Below are positions 46,220-55,155 of a DNA stretch of 64,000 nucleotides, in pieces; the stretch's first letter is position 1; every line of letters begins with the position of its first letter. The stretch is from Amycolatopsis sp. 2-15 (GTDB lineage: Bacteria; Actinomycetota; Actinomycetes; Mycobacteriales; Pseudonocardiaceae): positions 8,774,001 to 8,838,000 of the forward strand of contig NZ_CP127294.1 in assembly GCF_030285625.1 (NCBI RefSeq). The letters are read 5' to 3'. The notes under the pieces were generated by a model. That model saw only the letters and a program-made list of their open reading frames with translations. It ran no database searches and was not told where the DNA came from. A program made the translations under genes and the position numbers.

Positions 46220-46396
46220 CCCGGGGTGCCTCCTGCCCAGGCACGGTAGTCGGGCGCACGCCGGCGGTGGGCGCACCGGACGACTCCCCCGCCGGGCCGG
46301 CTCGTCAGCCCGCCGTGGGTGCCGCGGAGAAGTCCTTGCAGAACGCCGAAAAGCTCGGCGACCACGCCTGCGTTCCCGGCAAAAAACTCGTCGCCC

Positions 46397-46449
46397 GAAC
46401 GGACCTCGCGGTGAACCCGAACGCTGCGCGAACGCCCCGTACCTAGCTT
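46397..46449 (+). promoter_or_regulatory. Possible SARP-binding direct repeats and -10 for the flavin oxidase
   Basis: GAAC motifs begin at 46397, 46419 and 46430 (spacing 22 and 11 bp), the last two as CCCGAACGC and GCGAACGC. A fourth GAAC at 46413 is out of phase. TAGCTT at 46444-46449 is a -10 candidate ten bases beyond the last repeat. Eleven-bp direct repeats just upstream of the -10 are typical SARP sites, but the match is short. Confidence 0.35.
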
Positions 46450-46502
46450 CGGCGGGGCAGGCAGCCCGACCGGGAGGCCGTTCCACATCAGGGAGAAATC
46501 GC

Positions 46503-47897
46503 ATGACCACCATCACCGCACCGTTCCCCGAGCTGGCGCTCGCGCTGAGGGGCGAGCTCGTGACGCGCGGCGACGACGGCTACGACGACGCTCGCGCGGT
46601 CTACAACGGGATGATCGACAAGCATCCCGCCGCCATCGCGCGGTGCGCGGACACCGCGGACGTCGTCACGTGTGTGAATTTCGCACGGGAGAACCGGATC
46701 GACCTCGCCGTGCGCGGCGGCGGGCACAACGCCGGCGGGCTGGGCATCGCCGACGACGCGCTGGTGATCGACCTTTCGGCGATGCGCAGCACGACCGTGG
46801 ACCCCGAGACGCACACCGTGCGTGTCGACGCCGGGTGCACCTGGGGCGACGTCGACCATGCGACCGTGGGCTTCGGCATGGCCACGCCGTCGGGGATCAT
46901 CTCATCGACCGGCGTCGCAGGGCTCACCCTCGGCGGCGGGATCGGCTACCTGGCCCGGCGCTTCGGGCTGACGGTCGACAACCTGCTCTCCGCGGACGTC
47001 GTCCTCGCGGACGGCAGCTTCGTGCACGCCAGTGAAAAGTCGCACCCGGACCTGTTCTGGGCGCTGCGCGGCGGTGGCGGGAACTTCGGCGTGGTCACGT
47101 CGTTCACCTTCCGCTGCCACGAAATCGGCGATCACGGCACGATCATCGGCGGCCCGGTGCTCTACGCGCTGGAGGACACCGAAGACGTGCTGCGCTGGTA
47201 CCGCGAGCTGCTGCCCTCGCTGCCCGAGGAGCTCAGCGGCTGGTTCGGCCTGCTCACCATCCCGCCGGTCCCGCCGTTCCCGGAGGAGCTGTGGAACCGC
47301 AAGGCGTGCGGCATCGTCTGGTGCTACACGGGTGACCACGCGCGGGCCGACGAGGTCCTCGAGCCGGTGCGCTCGTTCGGCGCACCGCTGGTGGTGGGCC
47401 TGCAGCCGATGCCGTTCACCGCGCTGCAGAGCGCGTTCGACGGGCTCTACCCGCCGGGTCTGCAGTGGTACTGGCGCGCCGACGTGACCACGGAGATCTC
47501 CGACGACGCGATCGCCATTCACCGCCGCTTCGGTGAAATGCTGCCGACGATGCACTCGTCCATGCACATGTACCCGATCGACGGCGCCGCCGCTCGGGTC
47601 GCCGCCGACGCCACGGCGTTCCCTTACCGCGACGGCGGCTGGTCCGGCGTGATCGTGGGCGTGGACCCCTCGCCCGACAACCGGGAGAAGATCACCCGCT
47701 GGACGAAGGACTACTGGACCGAGCTGCACCCGACCTCGGCCGGCGGTGCGTACGTCAACTTCATGATGGAGGAGGGCGACGACCGCGTCCGGGCCGCCTA
47801 CCGCGACAACTACGAGCGGCTGGCGCAGGTCAAGAACCGCTACGACCCGGAGAACCTCTTCCACATCAACCAGAACATCCGGCCGTCCGGTTCGTGA
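46503..47897 (+). CDS. FAD-linked oxidase, bicovalent berberine-bridge-enzyme type
   Basis: 464 residues. The PCMH FAD domain contains IDLAVRGGGHNAGGLGIADD, with the His that links FAD, and VDAGCTWGDVDHAT, with the Cys for the second covalent bond. FAD contacts continue in GIISSTGVAGLTLGGGIGYL and LFWALRGGGGNFGVVTSFTF. The C-terminal BBE segment is YDPENLFHINQNI. Members oxidise alcohols, sugars or amines, often in antibiotic pathways or as 6-hydroxynicotine oxidases. There is no signal peptide. The substrate is unknown; the divergent SARP suggests a specialised role. Confidence 0.9.
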   Translation: MTTITAPFPELALALRGELVTRGDDGYDDARAVYNGMIDKHPAAIARCADTADVVTCVNFARENRIDLAVRGGGHNAGGLGIADDALVIDLSAMRSTTVDPETHTVRVDAGCTWGDVDHATVGFGMATPSGIISSTGVAGLTLGGGIGYLARRFGLTVDNLLSADVVLADGSFVHASEKSHPDLFWALRGGGGNFGVVTSFTFRCHEIGDHGTIIGGPVLYALEDTEDVLRWYRELLPSLPEELSGWFGLLTIPPVPPFPEELWNRKACGIVWCYTGDHARADEVLEPVRSFGAPLVVGLQPMPFTALQSAFDGLYPPGLQWYWRADVTTEISDDAIAIHRRFGEMLPTMHSSMHMYPIDGAAARVAADATAFPYRDGGWSGVIVGVDPSPDNREKITRWTKDYWTELHPTSAGGAYVNFMMEEGDDRVRAAYRDNYERLAQVKNRYDPENLFHINQNIRPSGS

Positions 47898-47914
47898 GCG
47901 GCCCGGCCGGGTGG

Positions 47915-47945
47915 CTGCGGCGCGGCGGTCGGGGCCGCACCGCAG
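47915..47945. terminator. Bidirectional terminator between flavin oxidase and siderophore operon
   Basis: CTGCGGCGCGGC (47915-47926) pairs with GCCGCACCGCAG (47934-47945) with one mismatch and a 7-nt loop. It lies in the 58-bp gap between two convergent stops. Confidence 0.7.
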
Positions 47946-47955
47946 CACTCCGCGG

Positions 47956-49269
47956 TCAGGAACGGAGGGAGCCGCGTCGGCGCTGGAAGTCGGTGACGGT
48001 ATCCAGGGCGGCGTGGAGTTCCTGACGCAGCAAGGCGAGCTGCTGGGTGGAGACGTCCTCTCCCAGCAGCTCGCCCAGGCGGCCCTTTTCCAGCTCCGCC
48101 AGCGCTTCCCACGGCGTCGGCGCGAGCTCGCCGACGACCGTGCCCGGATCCGGCGGCGTCAGGCCGTCGGCCACGCCGGCGCAACCGGCCGCCACCAGGG
48201 CGGCCACGACGAGGTGCGGCTGAGCGTCGGCGCCGGCGAAGCGGAACTCCAGCCGGGACGACGCGGAGGTGCCGCACAGCCGGACGGCGGCGGTGCGGTC
48301 GTCCGGGCCCCAGCGCAGCACGCGCGGGGAGAACGACGCGGTGCGCAGGCGGACGTAGCTGTTCCACGTCGGTGCCCACACGGCGGTCAGCGCTCGCGCG
48401 TCGCGCAGCACACCCGCGAGGAACGCGCCGAGGCCGAAGGGGAAGCCCGCCGGACCGTCTGGAGTGGACAGTGACAGGTGCACGTGGCACGAGTTGCCCT
48501 GGCCGGTCTCCGGCGCGGCGAGGTAGTCGGCGCTCGTGTTGTGCCGGGTCGCGACGCGGCGGGTGAGCAGCTGCAGCAGCAGGGCGTCGTCGCACGCGGC
48601 GAGCGCGTCGCGGTGGCGCAGCACCACTTCGTACTGGCCGGGGTGGCATTCGGCGCGGGCGGATTCCACGCCCAGGACCGAGGCGGCCGAGCGCAGGTCG
48701 GCCAGCAGCGGGGCCAGGCGTTCGGTGCCGCCCACCGCGTAGTCCACGCCGTGGCCGGTCAGCGGGGTGCCGGAGCCGTCGCGGAACACGACCTCGTGTT
48801 CGATGCCGATCGACGGCACGAGCCCGAACTCTTCGAGCGCGGCCAGCTGCGTCCGCAGTACCGTGCGCGGCGCGAGGCCCGCCGGCGCGCCCGCGGGCAG
48901 CTCGGCGTCGCACACCACGGCCCACGTGCGGTCGCCCAGGGGCACGGCCGTCGCGGCGTCCACGCGCAGGCGCAGATCGCCGAAGCCGCCGAGGTAGGCG
49001 CCCAGGGAACCGTTGTCCGGCAATGGTTCCCGCTCCGGGGTCCAGGCGAAGACGTAGCTGCACACGCCGTAGCCGTCGTCGAGCACCGACGCGGCGAACG
49101 GCGCCTCCAGCTCCACCGCGGCGAACCGCGCGTGCGGGTCGGGCACGAGCAGCACCAGCCGCGTGCCCTCCTCGGCGAGCACGTGCCGCAGCACGGCCGC
49201 CGCGGCCGAGCCCGCCTCCGCGCGCACGGTGAGCGAGCGCGCGCCGACGGGCCGGTCGAACGGCGTCAC
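47956..49269 (-). CDS. Glutamine synthetase-like ligase of the siderophore operon
   Basis: 437 residues from GTG 49269, whose GTGA overlaps the IucA/IucC stop; GTG 49272 is an alternative. The glutamine-synthetase fold is clear: SIGIEHEVVF (ExE-type metal ligands), ECHPGQYEVVLRHRDALAAC, GNSCHVHLSLSTPDG, WNSYVRLRTASFSPRVLRWG, and SSRLEFRFAGADAQPHL, where GS has R-IE-R-P and DANPYL. Some positions differ (Q for N before PHL), so glutamine synthesis itself is unlikely. It may ligate glutamate or another acid to an amine or hydroxamate precursor, as GlnA3/PuuA-type enzymes do with polyamines. It is the last gene of the operon. Confidence 0.8.
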   Translation of the reverse strand: MTPFDRPVGARSLTVRAEAGSAAAAVLRHVLAEEGTRLVLLVPDPHARFAAVELEAPFAASVLDDGYGVCSYVFAWTPEREPLPDNGSLGAYLGGFGDLRLRVDAATAVPLGDRTWAVVCDAELPAGAPAGLAPRTVLRTQLAALEEFGLVPSIGIEHEVVFRDGSGTPLTGHGVDYAVGGTERLAPLLADLRSAASVLGVESARAECHPGQYEVVLRHRDALAACDDALLLQLLTRRVATRHNTSADYLAAPETGQGNSCHVHLSLSTPDGPAGFPFGLGAFLAGVLRDARALTAVWAPTWNSYVRLRTASFSPRVLRWGPDDRTAAVRLCGTSASSRLEFRFAGADAQPHLVVAALVAAGCAGVADGLTPPDPGTVVGELAPTPWEALAELEKGRLGELLGEDVSTQQLALLRQELHAALDTVTDFQRRRGSLRS

Positions 49270-51059
49270 CACGCGCCGTCCGGGTCGGGCGCGTGCAACG
49301 GGTTGGGCACGCGGCCCCAGCGGACGTCGAACTCGTCGTCGCGATCCACCTTGTCGAAGCCCTGCCCGGCGAAGTGCTCACGGTTGAGCGTGACGCGCTC
49401 GACGTCGGGCGCGAACAGCCGGCACGCGTCGAAGCGCTCGGCCACGTCGGGGTTCTCGTCGCGATAGCGGCCGACGACCTCGCGCACCAGGGCCCAGAAG
49501 TCGCCGCGCGCCAGGCCGACGTCGTCGAGCAGGACCTCGGCCCAGAACCGCAGCTGGCCCGAGAACACGGAGCTGAACAGCGACTGCGCGAGCAGGTGGG
49601 CGGGCCAGCGCAGCATGTCGGCGTCGGCCTCGGGCGGGAGGTCGGCGTAACACGGCAGCTCCTCGTCCATCAGATCCACGCCCTGCGCGAAGTCCTTGAT
49701 GGCCACGCGCACGGGCCGGCTGTCGGCGTCGACTACGAGGATCAGGTTCTGACCGTGGGGGCAGAACCCGACGCCATAGCGCAGCAGCCACTGCAGCAGC
49801 GGCGTGAGCAGCAGGTCGAACAGCCACGACAGCCACACCTCGGCGCCGTCGCCGGCCTGGGTGATGAGCCGGGTGAGCACGGCTTCACCCGAAGCGTCGC
49901 GGTAGGGCAAGGCGGCGAACGAGATCGCGCGCTCACCCTCGGCCAGCGTTGCGACGAGCGGCTCGCGCCAGAGCGCGCCCAGCGTCTCGTGGAAGCGGTA
50001 GGGCAGCTCTTCGAGCGCGCCGAACAGCGGGTGACGCACGGACACGCTCGCCACCTCGCCCAGCAGCGCGAACCGGTACTTCTCCGACAGCAGCGGGTCG
50101 GCCGCGTCGACGCGGCGCAGCCACTCGGTGACCGACGGCCCGGCCAGCGTCGCCGCGGAGTTCAGGCCGCGGTAGACCAGCGTGTTGCGCACCGAGACGG
50201 CGGTTTTCACGTCGTGGCGCTCGGGCCGGCTGCGGTTGGCGAGCGTGCGCACCGTCTGGTGGGGCCGGTAGGCATCGGCGCTCTCCCCCAGCTCGATCAT
50301 CCGGCCGGTCGCGAGTTCGGCGGAATACAGGGTGCCGAGGATCTCGTCGGCCTGCCACGGGTGCACGGGCACCCACGCGTAGTCGGCCGGGTCGCCGACC
50401 GCGGCGACGCGTGCGGTGAACTCCGCGCGCTGGGCGTCGTCCAGCTCGTGATGGAGCAGAGTGGCGGCGTCGAGGTCCGCGACCGAGCGGAACTGCGCCA
50501 GGTCGCGGTGCACGGCGTACCAGCGCAGGCGGACGTCCTCACCCGCCTCCGGCGCGTAGCGGGCGCGGTCCGGAGCCGAGAAGCCGACGCGGCCCTTGTT
50601 CAGCACGAGCCGCGGGTGGCCGGTGAGGTGGCCGTCGGCGAGGTTGTAGTCCATCGTGGACAGTTCGGCGGCGGTCGGGGCGCGGCGCAGGCGCGCGGCC
50701 TCGTTGGTGACGGTGGCGGTGAGCTCGGCGAGCACGTCGGCCAGGCGCAACTTCGTAAGGCCCAGCGTTTCCCGCGCGTCGACGACCAGGGTGCGCGGGT
50801 CGTCGGCGGGCGTTTCGGCGCCGTCGGCCAGCCGGACGGCGCTGCCGGCCAGCACCGTCCACGACTCGAACGCGCCGCGGCGGGCCTCGAAGCGGTATGA
50901 GACGCCGCCGGGGAGGTCGAGCAGCCAGGTGCGGTGGCCGTCGCGGGTCGGTTCGCCGGGCCGCGGGCGCAGCATCGCCTCGTAGGACAGCTCGCCGAGC
51001 ATCTTGTGCGTGACGAGCGAGCCCGCGGCCCGCCAGGCGGCGGCGTCGGTCAGGGTCAC
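49266..51059 (-). CDS. IucA/IucC-family NIS siderophore synthetase
   Basis: 597-residue ATP-dependent ligase that condenses carboxylates with amines or hydroxylamines. Family motifs: GHPRLVLNKGRVGFSAPDRA (GHP-x-HP-type start), YAWVPVHPWQADEIL, VRTLANRSRPERHDVKTAVS, FCPHGQNLILVVDADSRPVR and the metal-binding IKDFAQGVDLM. The FhuF-like C-terminal part is present. The layout resembles DesD, which trimerises N-hydroxy-N-succinylcadaverine. GTG 51059 overlaps the monooxygenase stop. It is the core enzyme of this operon. Confidence 0.93.
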   Translation of the reverse strand: MTLTDAAAWRAAGSLVTHKMLGELSYEAMLRPRPGEPTRDGHRTWLLDLPGGVSYRFEARRGAFESWTVLAGSAVRLADGAETPADDPRTLVVDARETLGLTKLRLADVLAELTATVTNEAARLRRAPTAAELSTMDYNLADGHLTGHPRLVLNKGRVGFSAPDRARYAPEAGEDVRLRWYAVHRDLAQFRSVADLDAATLLHHELDDAQRAEFTARVAAVGDPADYAWVPVHPWQADEILGTLYSAELATGRMIELGESADAYRPHQTVRTLANRSRPERHDVKTAVSVRNTLVYRGLNSAATLAGPSVTEWLRRVDAADPLLSEKYRFALLGEVASVSVRHPLFGALEELPYRFHETLGALWREPLVATLAEGERAISFAALPYRDASGEAVLTRLITQAGDGAEVWLSWLFDLLLTPLLQWLLRYGVGFCPHGQNLILVVDADSRPVRVAIKDFAQGVDLMDEELPCYADLPPEADADMLRWPAHLLAQSLFSSVFSGQLRFWAEVLLDDVGLARGDFWALVREVVGRYRDENPDVAERFDACRLFAPDVERVTLNREHFAGQGFDKVDRDDEFDVRWGRVPNPLHAPDPDGAW

Positions 51060-52363
51060 TGCTCCTCCGTGGGTTCTGATCCGGTGTTCAGGCCGAACGT
51101 GGTGAACGCGGTGCGCTCGGGCAGGTCGTAGACCGGCTTGCCGCACACCGCGTTGAGGATCGCCGCGGCCCGCCAGGCGCCGAGGCCGAGGTCGGGTGCG
51201 CCGGGGCCGTGGGTGTGGCGCTCGGCGTTCTGCACGAACACCGAGCCGGTGACACCGCCGCGCAGCTCCAGCCGGTGGTCCGCGCCGACGACGAGCCGGC
51301 CGTGGCCGTCACGGCGCACGGCGAGCTCCCGCAGCAAGGGCGCGGTCGGCGTTTCGGCGTAACCGGTCGCGGCGACCACGGCGTGGGTGCGGTGCGTGGC
51401 GGTGCTCCCCTGCTCGGCGTGCCGCAGGCCCAGCTCGATCCCGCGCTCGCCGGCCGTGGCCGAGACGACCTCGACGCCGGGCGTGAGCGCCGAGCCGGGC
51501 CAGCCGCCGCCGATGCTGCGGCGGTAGAGCTCGTCGTGGATCGCGGCGATGGTCTCCGTGTCGATCCCCCTGTACAGCTGCCATTGCGACGGCAGCAGCC
51601 GGTCGCGCACCGCCTCGGGCAAGCCGTGGAAGTAGGCCGTGTAGTCCGGCGTGAACTGCTCCAGGCCCAGCTTCGAGTACTCCATCGGCGCGAACGCGGG
51701 CGTGCGTGCGAGCCAGCGCAGGCCGTCCACAGTGGACCGTGAGCGCAGGAGGTCGAGGAACACCTCGGCGCCCGACTGCCCCGAGCCGACCACGGTCACC
51801 GTCTCCGCCGTCAGCAGCTCGGCGCGGTGGGTGAGGTAGTCGGCCGAGTGCAGCGCGAGCACGTCCGGGGCCGCGACGAGGTCCCGCAACGGTCCGGGCA
51901 CGCTGGGCCGGGTGCCGACGCCGAGCACGACCGACGACGCGAGGACCGGTTCGCCGGCCGTCACGCTCAGCTCGAACGCCTCCTCCGCCGCCACCCAGCG
52001 AAGGCCCGTGACCTCGTGGCCGAAGCGGCACGCGGGCAGGCGGGCGGCGGCCCAGCGGCCGTAGTCGTCGTACTCCGCGCGCGGCAGGTGGAAGCGCTCG
52101 GCGAAGTAGAACGGCAGCAGGCGGCCGCGTTCGCGCAGGTAGTTGAGGAACGAGTACCGGCTGGTGGGGTCGACGAGCGACACGAGGTCGGCGAGGAACG
52201 GGACCTGCAACGTCGCGCCGTCGACCAGCAGCCCGGGGTGCCAGCGAAACTCCGGGCGCGCGTCGAAGAGCACCACGTCGAGCTGGTCGAGCGGGTCGGC
52301 CAGCGCGGCGAGCGACAGGTTGAACGGCCCGATCCCCACCCCCGCGAGGTCGAAGCGCCTCAC
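51056..52363 (-). CDS. Lysine/ornithine/diamine N-monooxygenase
   Basis: 435-residue flavin-dependent N-hydroxylase of the SidA/IucD/DesB family. GTG 52363 opens VRRFDLAGVGIGPFNLSLAA, the FAD site. Next are FRWHPGLLVDGATLQVPFLA and DLVSLVDPTSRYSFLNYLRE, the family substrate region. The NADPH motif is VTVVGSGQSGAEVFLDLL, and the C-terminal ATGYAETPTAPLL is typical. Next to a PLP decarboxylase, the likely substrate is cadaverine or putrescine. Its start overlaps the decarboxylase stop by four bases. Confidence 0.92.
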   Translation of the reverse strand: MRRFDLAGVGIGPFNLSLAALADPLDQLDVVLFDARPEFRWHPGLLVDGATLQVPFLADLVSLVDPTSRYSFLNYLRERGRLLPFYFAERFHLPRAEYDDYGRWAAARLPACRFGHEVTGLRWVAAEEAFELSVTAGEPVLASSVVLGVGTRPSVPGPLRDLVAAPDVLALHSADYLTHRAELLTAETVTVVGSGQSGAEVFLDLLRSRSTVDGLRWLARTPAFAPMEYSKLGLEQFTPDYTAYFHGLPEAVRDRLLPSQWQLYRGIDTETIAAIHDELYRRSIGGGWPGSALTPGVEVVSATAGERGIELGLRHAEQGSTATHRTHAVVAATGYAETPTAPLLRELAVRRDGHGRLVVGADHRLELRGGVTGSVFVQNAERHTHGPGAPDLGLGAWRAAAILNAVCGKPVYDLPERTAFTTFGLNTGSEPTEEQ

Positions 52364-53814
52364 GAGGCGACCGGGCTCTGCGGTGCGGGCACGCCGCGCT
52401 CGGCCGCGGCCGTGGCGACGACCCGGTCGAGGAGCTCGACGTAGTCCTCGGCCGTCGTGTGCGGGTGCAGCAGGGTGAGCTTGAGCCACAGCTGCGAGGT
52501 GCCGTCCGGGCCGGTCGGCAGGGCGCCGCGGCCGATCACCGCGGTGCCGGCTTCCAGCAGCGTGCGGCGGACGCGGGCGACGAGGTCGTCGTCGGCGCCG
52601 CGCGGGCGGAAGACGACCGTGGACAGCTCCGGTTTGCCCCAGGACTGCAGTGCGGGGTGGCGTTCGACCAGCTCGTTGACCTCGGTGGCGGTGGTGCAGC
52701 AGCGTTCGACCAGCGCGCCGAGGCCTTGGGTGCCGAGCGCGCGAACGGTGACGGCCATGCGGAAGGCGTCGGGGCGCCGGGAGGTGCGGATCGAGCGGCC
52801 GAGGAGGTCGGGGAGGCCGGCTTCGGTGTCGTCGTCGGCGTTGAGGTACTCGGCGCGGACGGTCAGCGCGGAGAGGTCGGCCGCGTTCCGGGCGGCGAAG
52901 AGGCCGGCGGCGACGGGTTGCCAGCCGAACTTGTGCATGTCGAGGGCGACGGAGTCGGCGAGTTCGAGACCGGCGATGCGGGGCGCCAGGGATTGACTGC
53001 AGAGGAGCAGGCCACCGTAGGCCGCGTCGACGTGGAGACGGGCGCCGGAGAGGCGGCAGATGCGGGCGATCTCGCCGAGAGGGTCGATGCGGCCGGTGTT
53101 GGTGGTGCCGGCGGTGGCGACGACGACGGCGGAGGCGCCGAGCGGGGCCAGGGCTTCGGCGAGGGCTTCCGGGATCATGCGGTCGTCTTGGCAGGGGACG
53201 ACGACAGGCGCGGGGAGGCCGAGGAGCCAGGCGGCGCGGGAGACGCTGTGGTGGGAGTTGGCGCCGCAGACGGGGCGGATGGTGCTGGCGGTCGTTTCCC
53301 GGGCCAAGAGGAGGCCGAGGAGGTTGGATTCGGTGCCGCCGGAGGTGACTACGGCGTCGGCGGTGGGATTGGCCGGGAAGCAGAGGTGGGCGATGCCGGT
53401 GAGGAATTCCGCTTCCAGTTCGCTGGCCATGGGGGCTTGGTCCCAGGAGTCCATGGAGGGGTTCATGGCCGCGGCTACTACGTCGGCTGCGACGGAGACG
53501 GCGAGGGGCGGGCAGTGGAGGTGGGCGGCGCAGGAGGGATCTGCTGGGTCGGCGGTGCCTGCGGCCAGAAGGGTTGAGTAGTGCTCCAGGGCTTGTTCGG
53601 CGCCGATGCCGGTTTTGGGAAGGCGTTTCGTGCCGCCGGCCGCGGCCAAGGATGCGGCTACGGAGGCGGGGCCGCCGGAGGGGATGGGGCCGTTGCGTTC
53701 GGTGATGCCTGCTGCCATGCCGTGGAGGGCTGTGGGGATCAGGGTGGCCAGCCGGGATGCGCCGTGGCGGCCGCCGGCCAGCCAGGTTGCTGAATCTCCA
53801 TCCGATGCGCCCAC
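52360..53814 (-). CDS. PLP-dependent decarboxylase, DesA-like (lysine/diaminobutyrate type)
   Basis: 484 residues; first gene of the siderophore operon, GTG 53814. It is a group II PLP decarboxylase: AHLHCPPLAVSVAADVVAAA, DAVVTSGGTESNLLGLLLAR (cofactor phosphate region), ATAGTTNTGRIDPL, HVDAAYGGLL (Asp to PLP ring N) and the Schiff-base Lys in DMHKFGWQP. Homologues in siderophore clusters decarboxylate lysine to cadaverine (DesA) or act on ornithine or diaminobutyrate. An iron box lies 14 bp upstream. Confidence 0.92.
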   Translation of the reverse strand: MGASDGDSATWLAGGRHGASRLATLIPTALHGMAAGITERNGPIPSGGPASVAASLAAAGGTKRLPKTGIGAEQALEHYSTLLAAGTADPADPSCAAHLHCPPLAVSVAADVVAAAMNPSMDSWDQAPMASELEAEFLTGIAHLCFPANPTADAVVTSGGTESNLLGLLLARETTASTIRPVCGANSHHSVSRAAWLLGLPAPVVVPCQDDRMIPEALAEALAPLGASAVVVATAGTTNTGRIDPLGEIARICRLSGARLHVDAAYGGLLLCSQSLAPRIAGLELADSVALDMHKFGWQPVAAGLFAARNAADLSALTVRAEYLNADDDTEAGLPDLLGRSIRTSRRPDAFRMAVTVRALGTQGLGALVERCCTTATEVNELVERHPALQSWGKPELSTVVFRPRGADDDLVARVRRTLLEAGTAVIGRGALPTGPDGTSQLWLKLTLLHPHTTAEDYVELLDRVVATAAAERGVPAPQSPVAS

Positions 53815-53827
53815 AGAGCCGCCTTTC

Positions 53828-53846
53828 TTAGGGTAACCTTGCCTAC
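53828..53846 (-). promoter_or_regulatory. Iron box (IdeR/DmdR type) before the siderophore operon
   Basis: TTAGGGTAACCTTGCCTAC matches 13 of 19 positions of the consensus TTAGGTTAGGCTAACCTAA, including both outer TTAGG/CCTA half-sites. The larger TAGGGTA...TACCCTA symmetry spans 53829-53850. It lies directly upstream of the decarboxylase GTG, so Fe2+-IdeR/DmdR repression of the four-gene operon is expected. Confidence 0.8.
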
Positions 53847-54133
53847 CCTACGCAACAATACGGACACCCACCGCAAGGTGGATGGGGTGGGGGTCCTCTG
53901 TGTTCAGGATGGCGGGGGTGGAGGGGTTGATGCGTCGGCCATTTGGGGGCTCGGGGCGAGATTCAGGGGGTCGCTCGGCGCGAGGGATCTTGGGGTGATC
54001 GCGGGCGGCTCGGCGCGCGGGGCGCACCATTGCCCGGTGCGTTGCCGGGTGACCGTTGGCGAGCCGCAAGGACACGCAGAGGTGGGTGCGCGCTGGGTGA
54101 TGCAGGCGGGTGGCGGTCGAGGACGGGCCGAAG

Positions 54134-54186
54134 CGCCCCAATGTGGCGTTGGGTGCGTTGAGTGCAACGAACGCCGCATTGGGGCG
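54134..54186. repeat. Dispersed palindromic repeat, long hairpin form
   Basis: CGCCCCAATGTGGCGTT (54134-54150) and AACGCCGCATTGGGGCG (54170-54186) pair over 17 bp with one G-T mismatch. An inner CGTTG-AGTG-CAACG stem fills the loop. It belongs to the family at 3811 and 10943. It sits 16 bp past the stop of the LLM oxidoreductase. The rest of the 350-bp gap 53852-54201 shows no gene. Confidence 0.85.
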
Positions 54187-54201
54187 GTGGGTGGGGTCGG
54201 G

Positions 54202-55155
54202 TCAGCGGCGGGGGGCTAGGCCCTTGGCTAGGTCGAAGGGGTCGGTGCCGGTGGGGAGGCGGGCGATGATGGGGGTGGTGAGGCCGTTGTCTACATAGGA
54301 CTGGACTTGGTCGCGGCAGGAGTCGACGGAGCCGTGGATGACGAGGGAGTCGACGACGGAATCGGGGATGACGGCGTTGGCTTTTTTGCGGTCGCCGGCG
54401 GCCCAGGCTTGGTGCATGGGGGCGAGTTCGTCGCCGCGGCCCAGCCAGTCGTGGAATTTGGCGTAGACGGGGACGGTGAGATAGCTGGAGATCATCATGC
54501 GGCCGAGGGCCCTGGCGGCGTCTTTGTCTTCGGTGGGGCAGACGAAGATGCGGGCCGCCAGTTCGACGTCGGGGCCGATGACTTTGCGGACCTTCGGGAC
54601 GTCGGTGGCGGCGAGCCAGTTGGTGATGGCGCCGTCCGCCTCGGTGGCGGCGAGGCGGAGCATGCCGGGGCGAAGGGCGGCGAGCATGACCGACGGGGCG
54701 GGGTCGGGGGCGCGTTCGAGGCGGAATTTGTTGACGGAGAAGGTGTCGTAGGACTCGGTGACCTTCTCGCCCGCCAGGGCGCTGCGGAGGAAGTGCAGGG
54801 TGTCGCGGGTGCGGGCGAAGGGCTCTTCGAACGCGGCGCCGTTCCAGCCTTCGACGATGACCGGGGAGGAGGCGCCGATGCCGAGGACGAAGCGGCCCGG
54901 GGCGAGTTCGGCGAGGGTCGAGGCGCTCATGGCCAGGAGGCCGGGGCCGCGCGTATACACGGGCACGATGGCGGTGCCGAGGCGTAGCTGCGGAGCCCAT
55001 TGTGACGCCAGCACCAGAGGCGTGAAGGCGTCGGTGCCGGCGGTTTCGGCCGTCCACGCGTCGGTGTAGCCCAGGTCGGGCAGTTGTTCCACGAGGGCGC
55101 GGTGCTCGAGCAGCGGCACCCCCGTGAGCGGGATGGTCAGGCCCCACCGGTTCAT
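54202..55155 (-). CDS. LLM-class F420-dependent oxidoreductase
   Basis: 317-residue luciferase-like TIM-barrel flavin/F420 enzyme. MNRWGLTIPLTGVPLLEHRA opens the barrel. Further motifs are YTDAWTAETAGTDAFTPLVL, LRLGTAIVPVYTRGPGLLAM, LAELAPGRFVLGIGASSPVI and VEGWNGAAFEEP, the last characteristic of F420-type members. Actinomycetes use these for reductions of unsaturated or nitro substrates. Substrate unknown. Its ATG overlaps the upstream S9 peptidase stop (ATGA), so the two are coupled. Confidence 0.92.
   Translation of the reverse strand: MNRWGLTIPLTGVPLLEHRALVEQLPDLGYTDAWTAETAGTDAFTPLVLASQWAPQLRLGTAIVPVYTRGPGLLAMSASTLAELAPGRFVLGIGASSPVIVEGWNGAAFEEPFARTRDTLHFLRSALAGEKVTESYDTFSVNKFRLERAPDPAPSVMLAALRPGMLRLAATEADGAITNWLAATDVPKVRKVIGPDVELAARIFVCPTEDKDAARALGRMMISSYLTVPVYAKFHDWLGRGDELAPMHQAWAAGDRKKANAVIPDSVVDSLVIHGSVDSCRDQVQSYVDNGLTTPIIARLPTGTDPFDLAKGLAPRR

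Noticed and set aside
43025..46249. Plus-strand frame of 1074 codons
   Set aside because: It mirrors the SARP gene in the opposite strand and has the skewed composition of an antisense high-GC frame.
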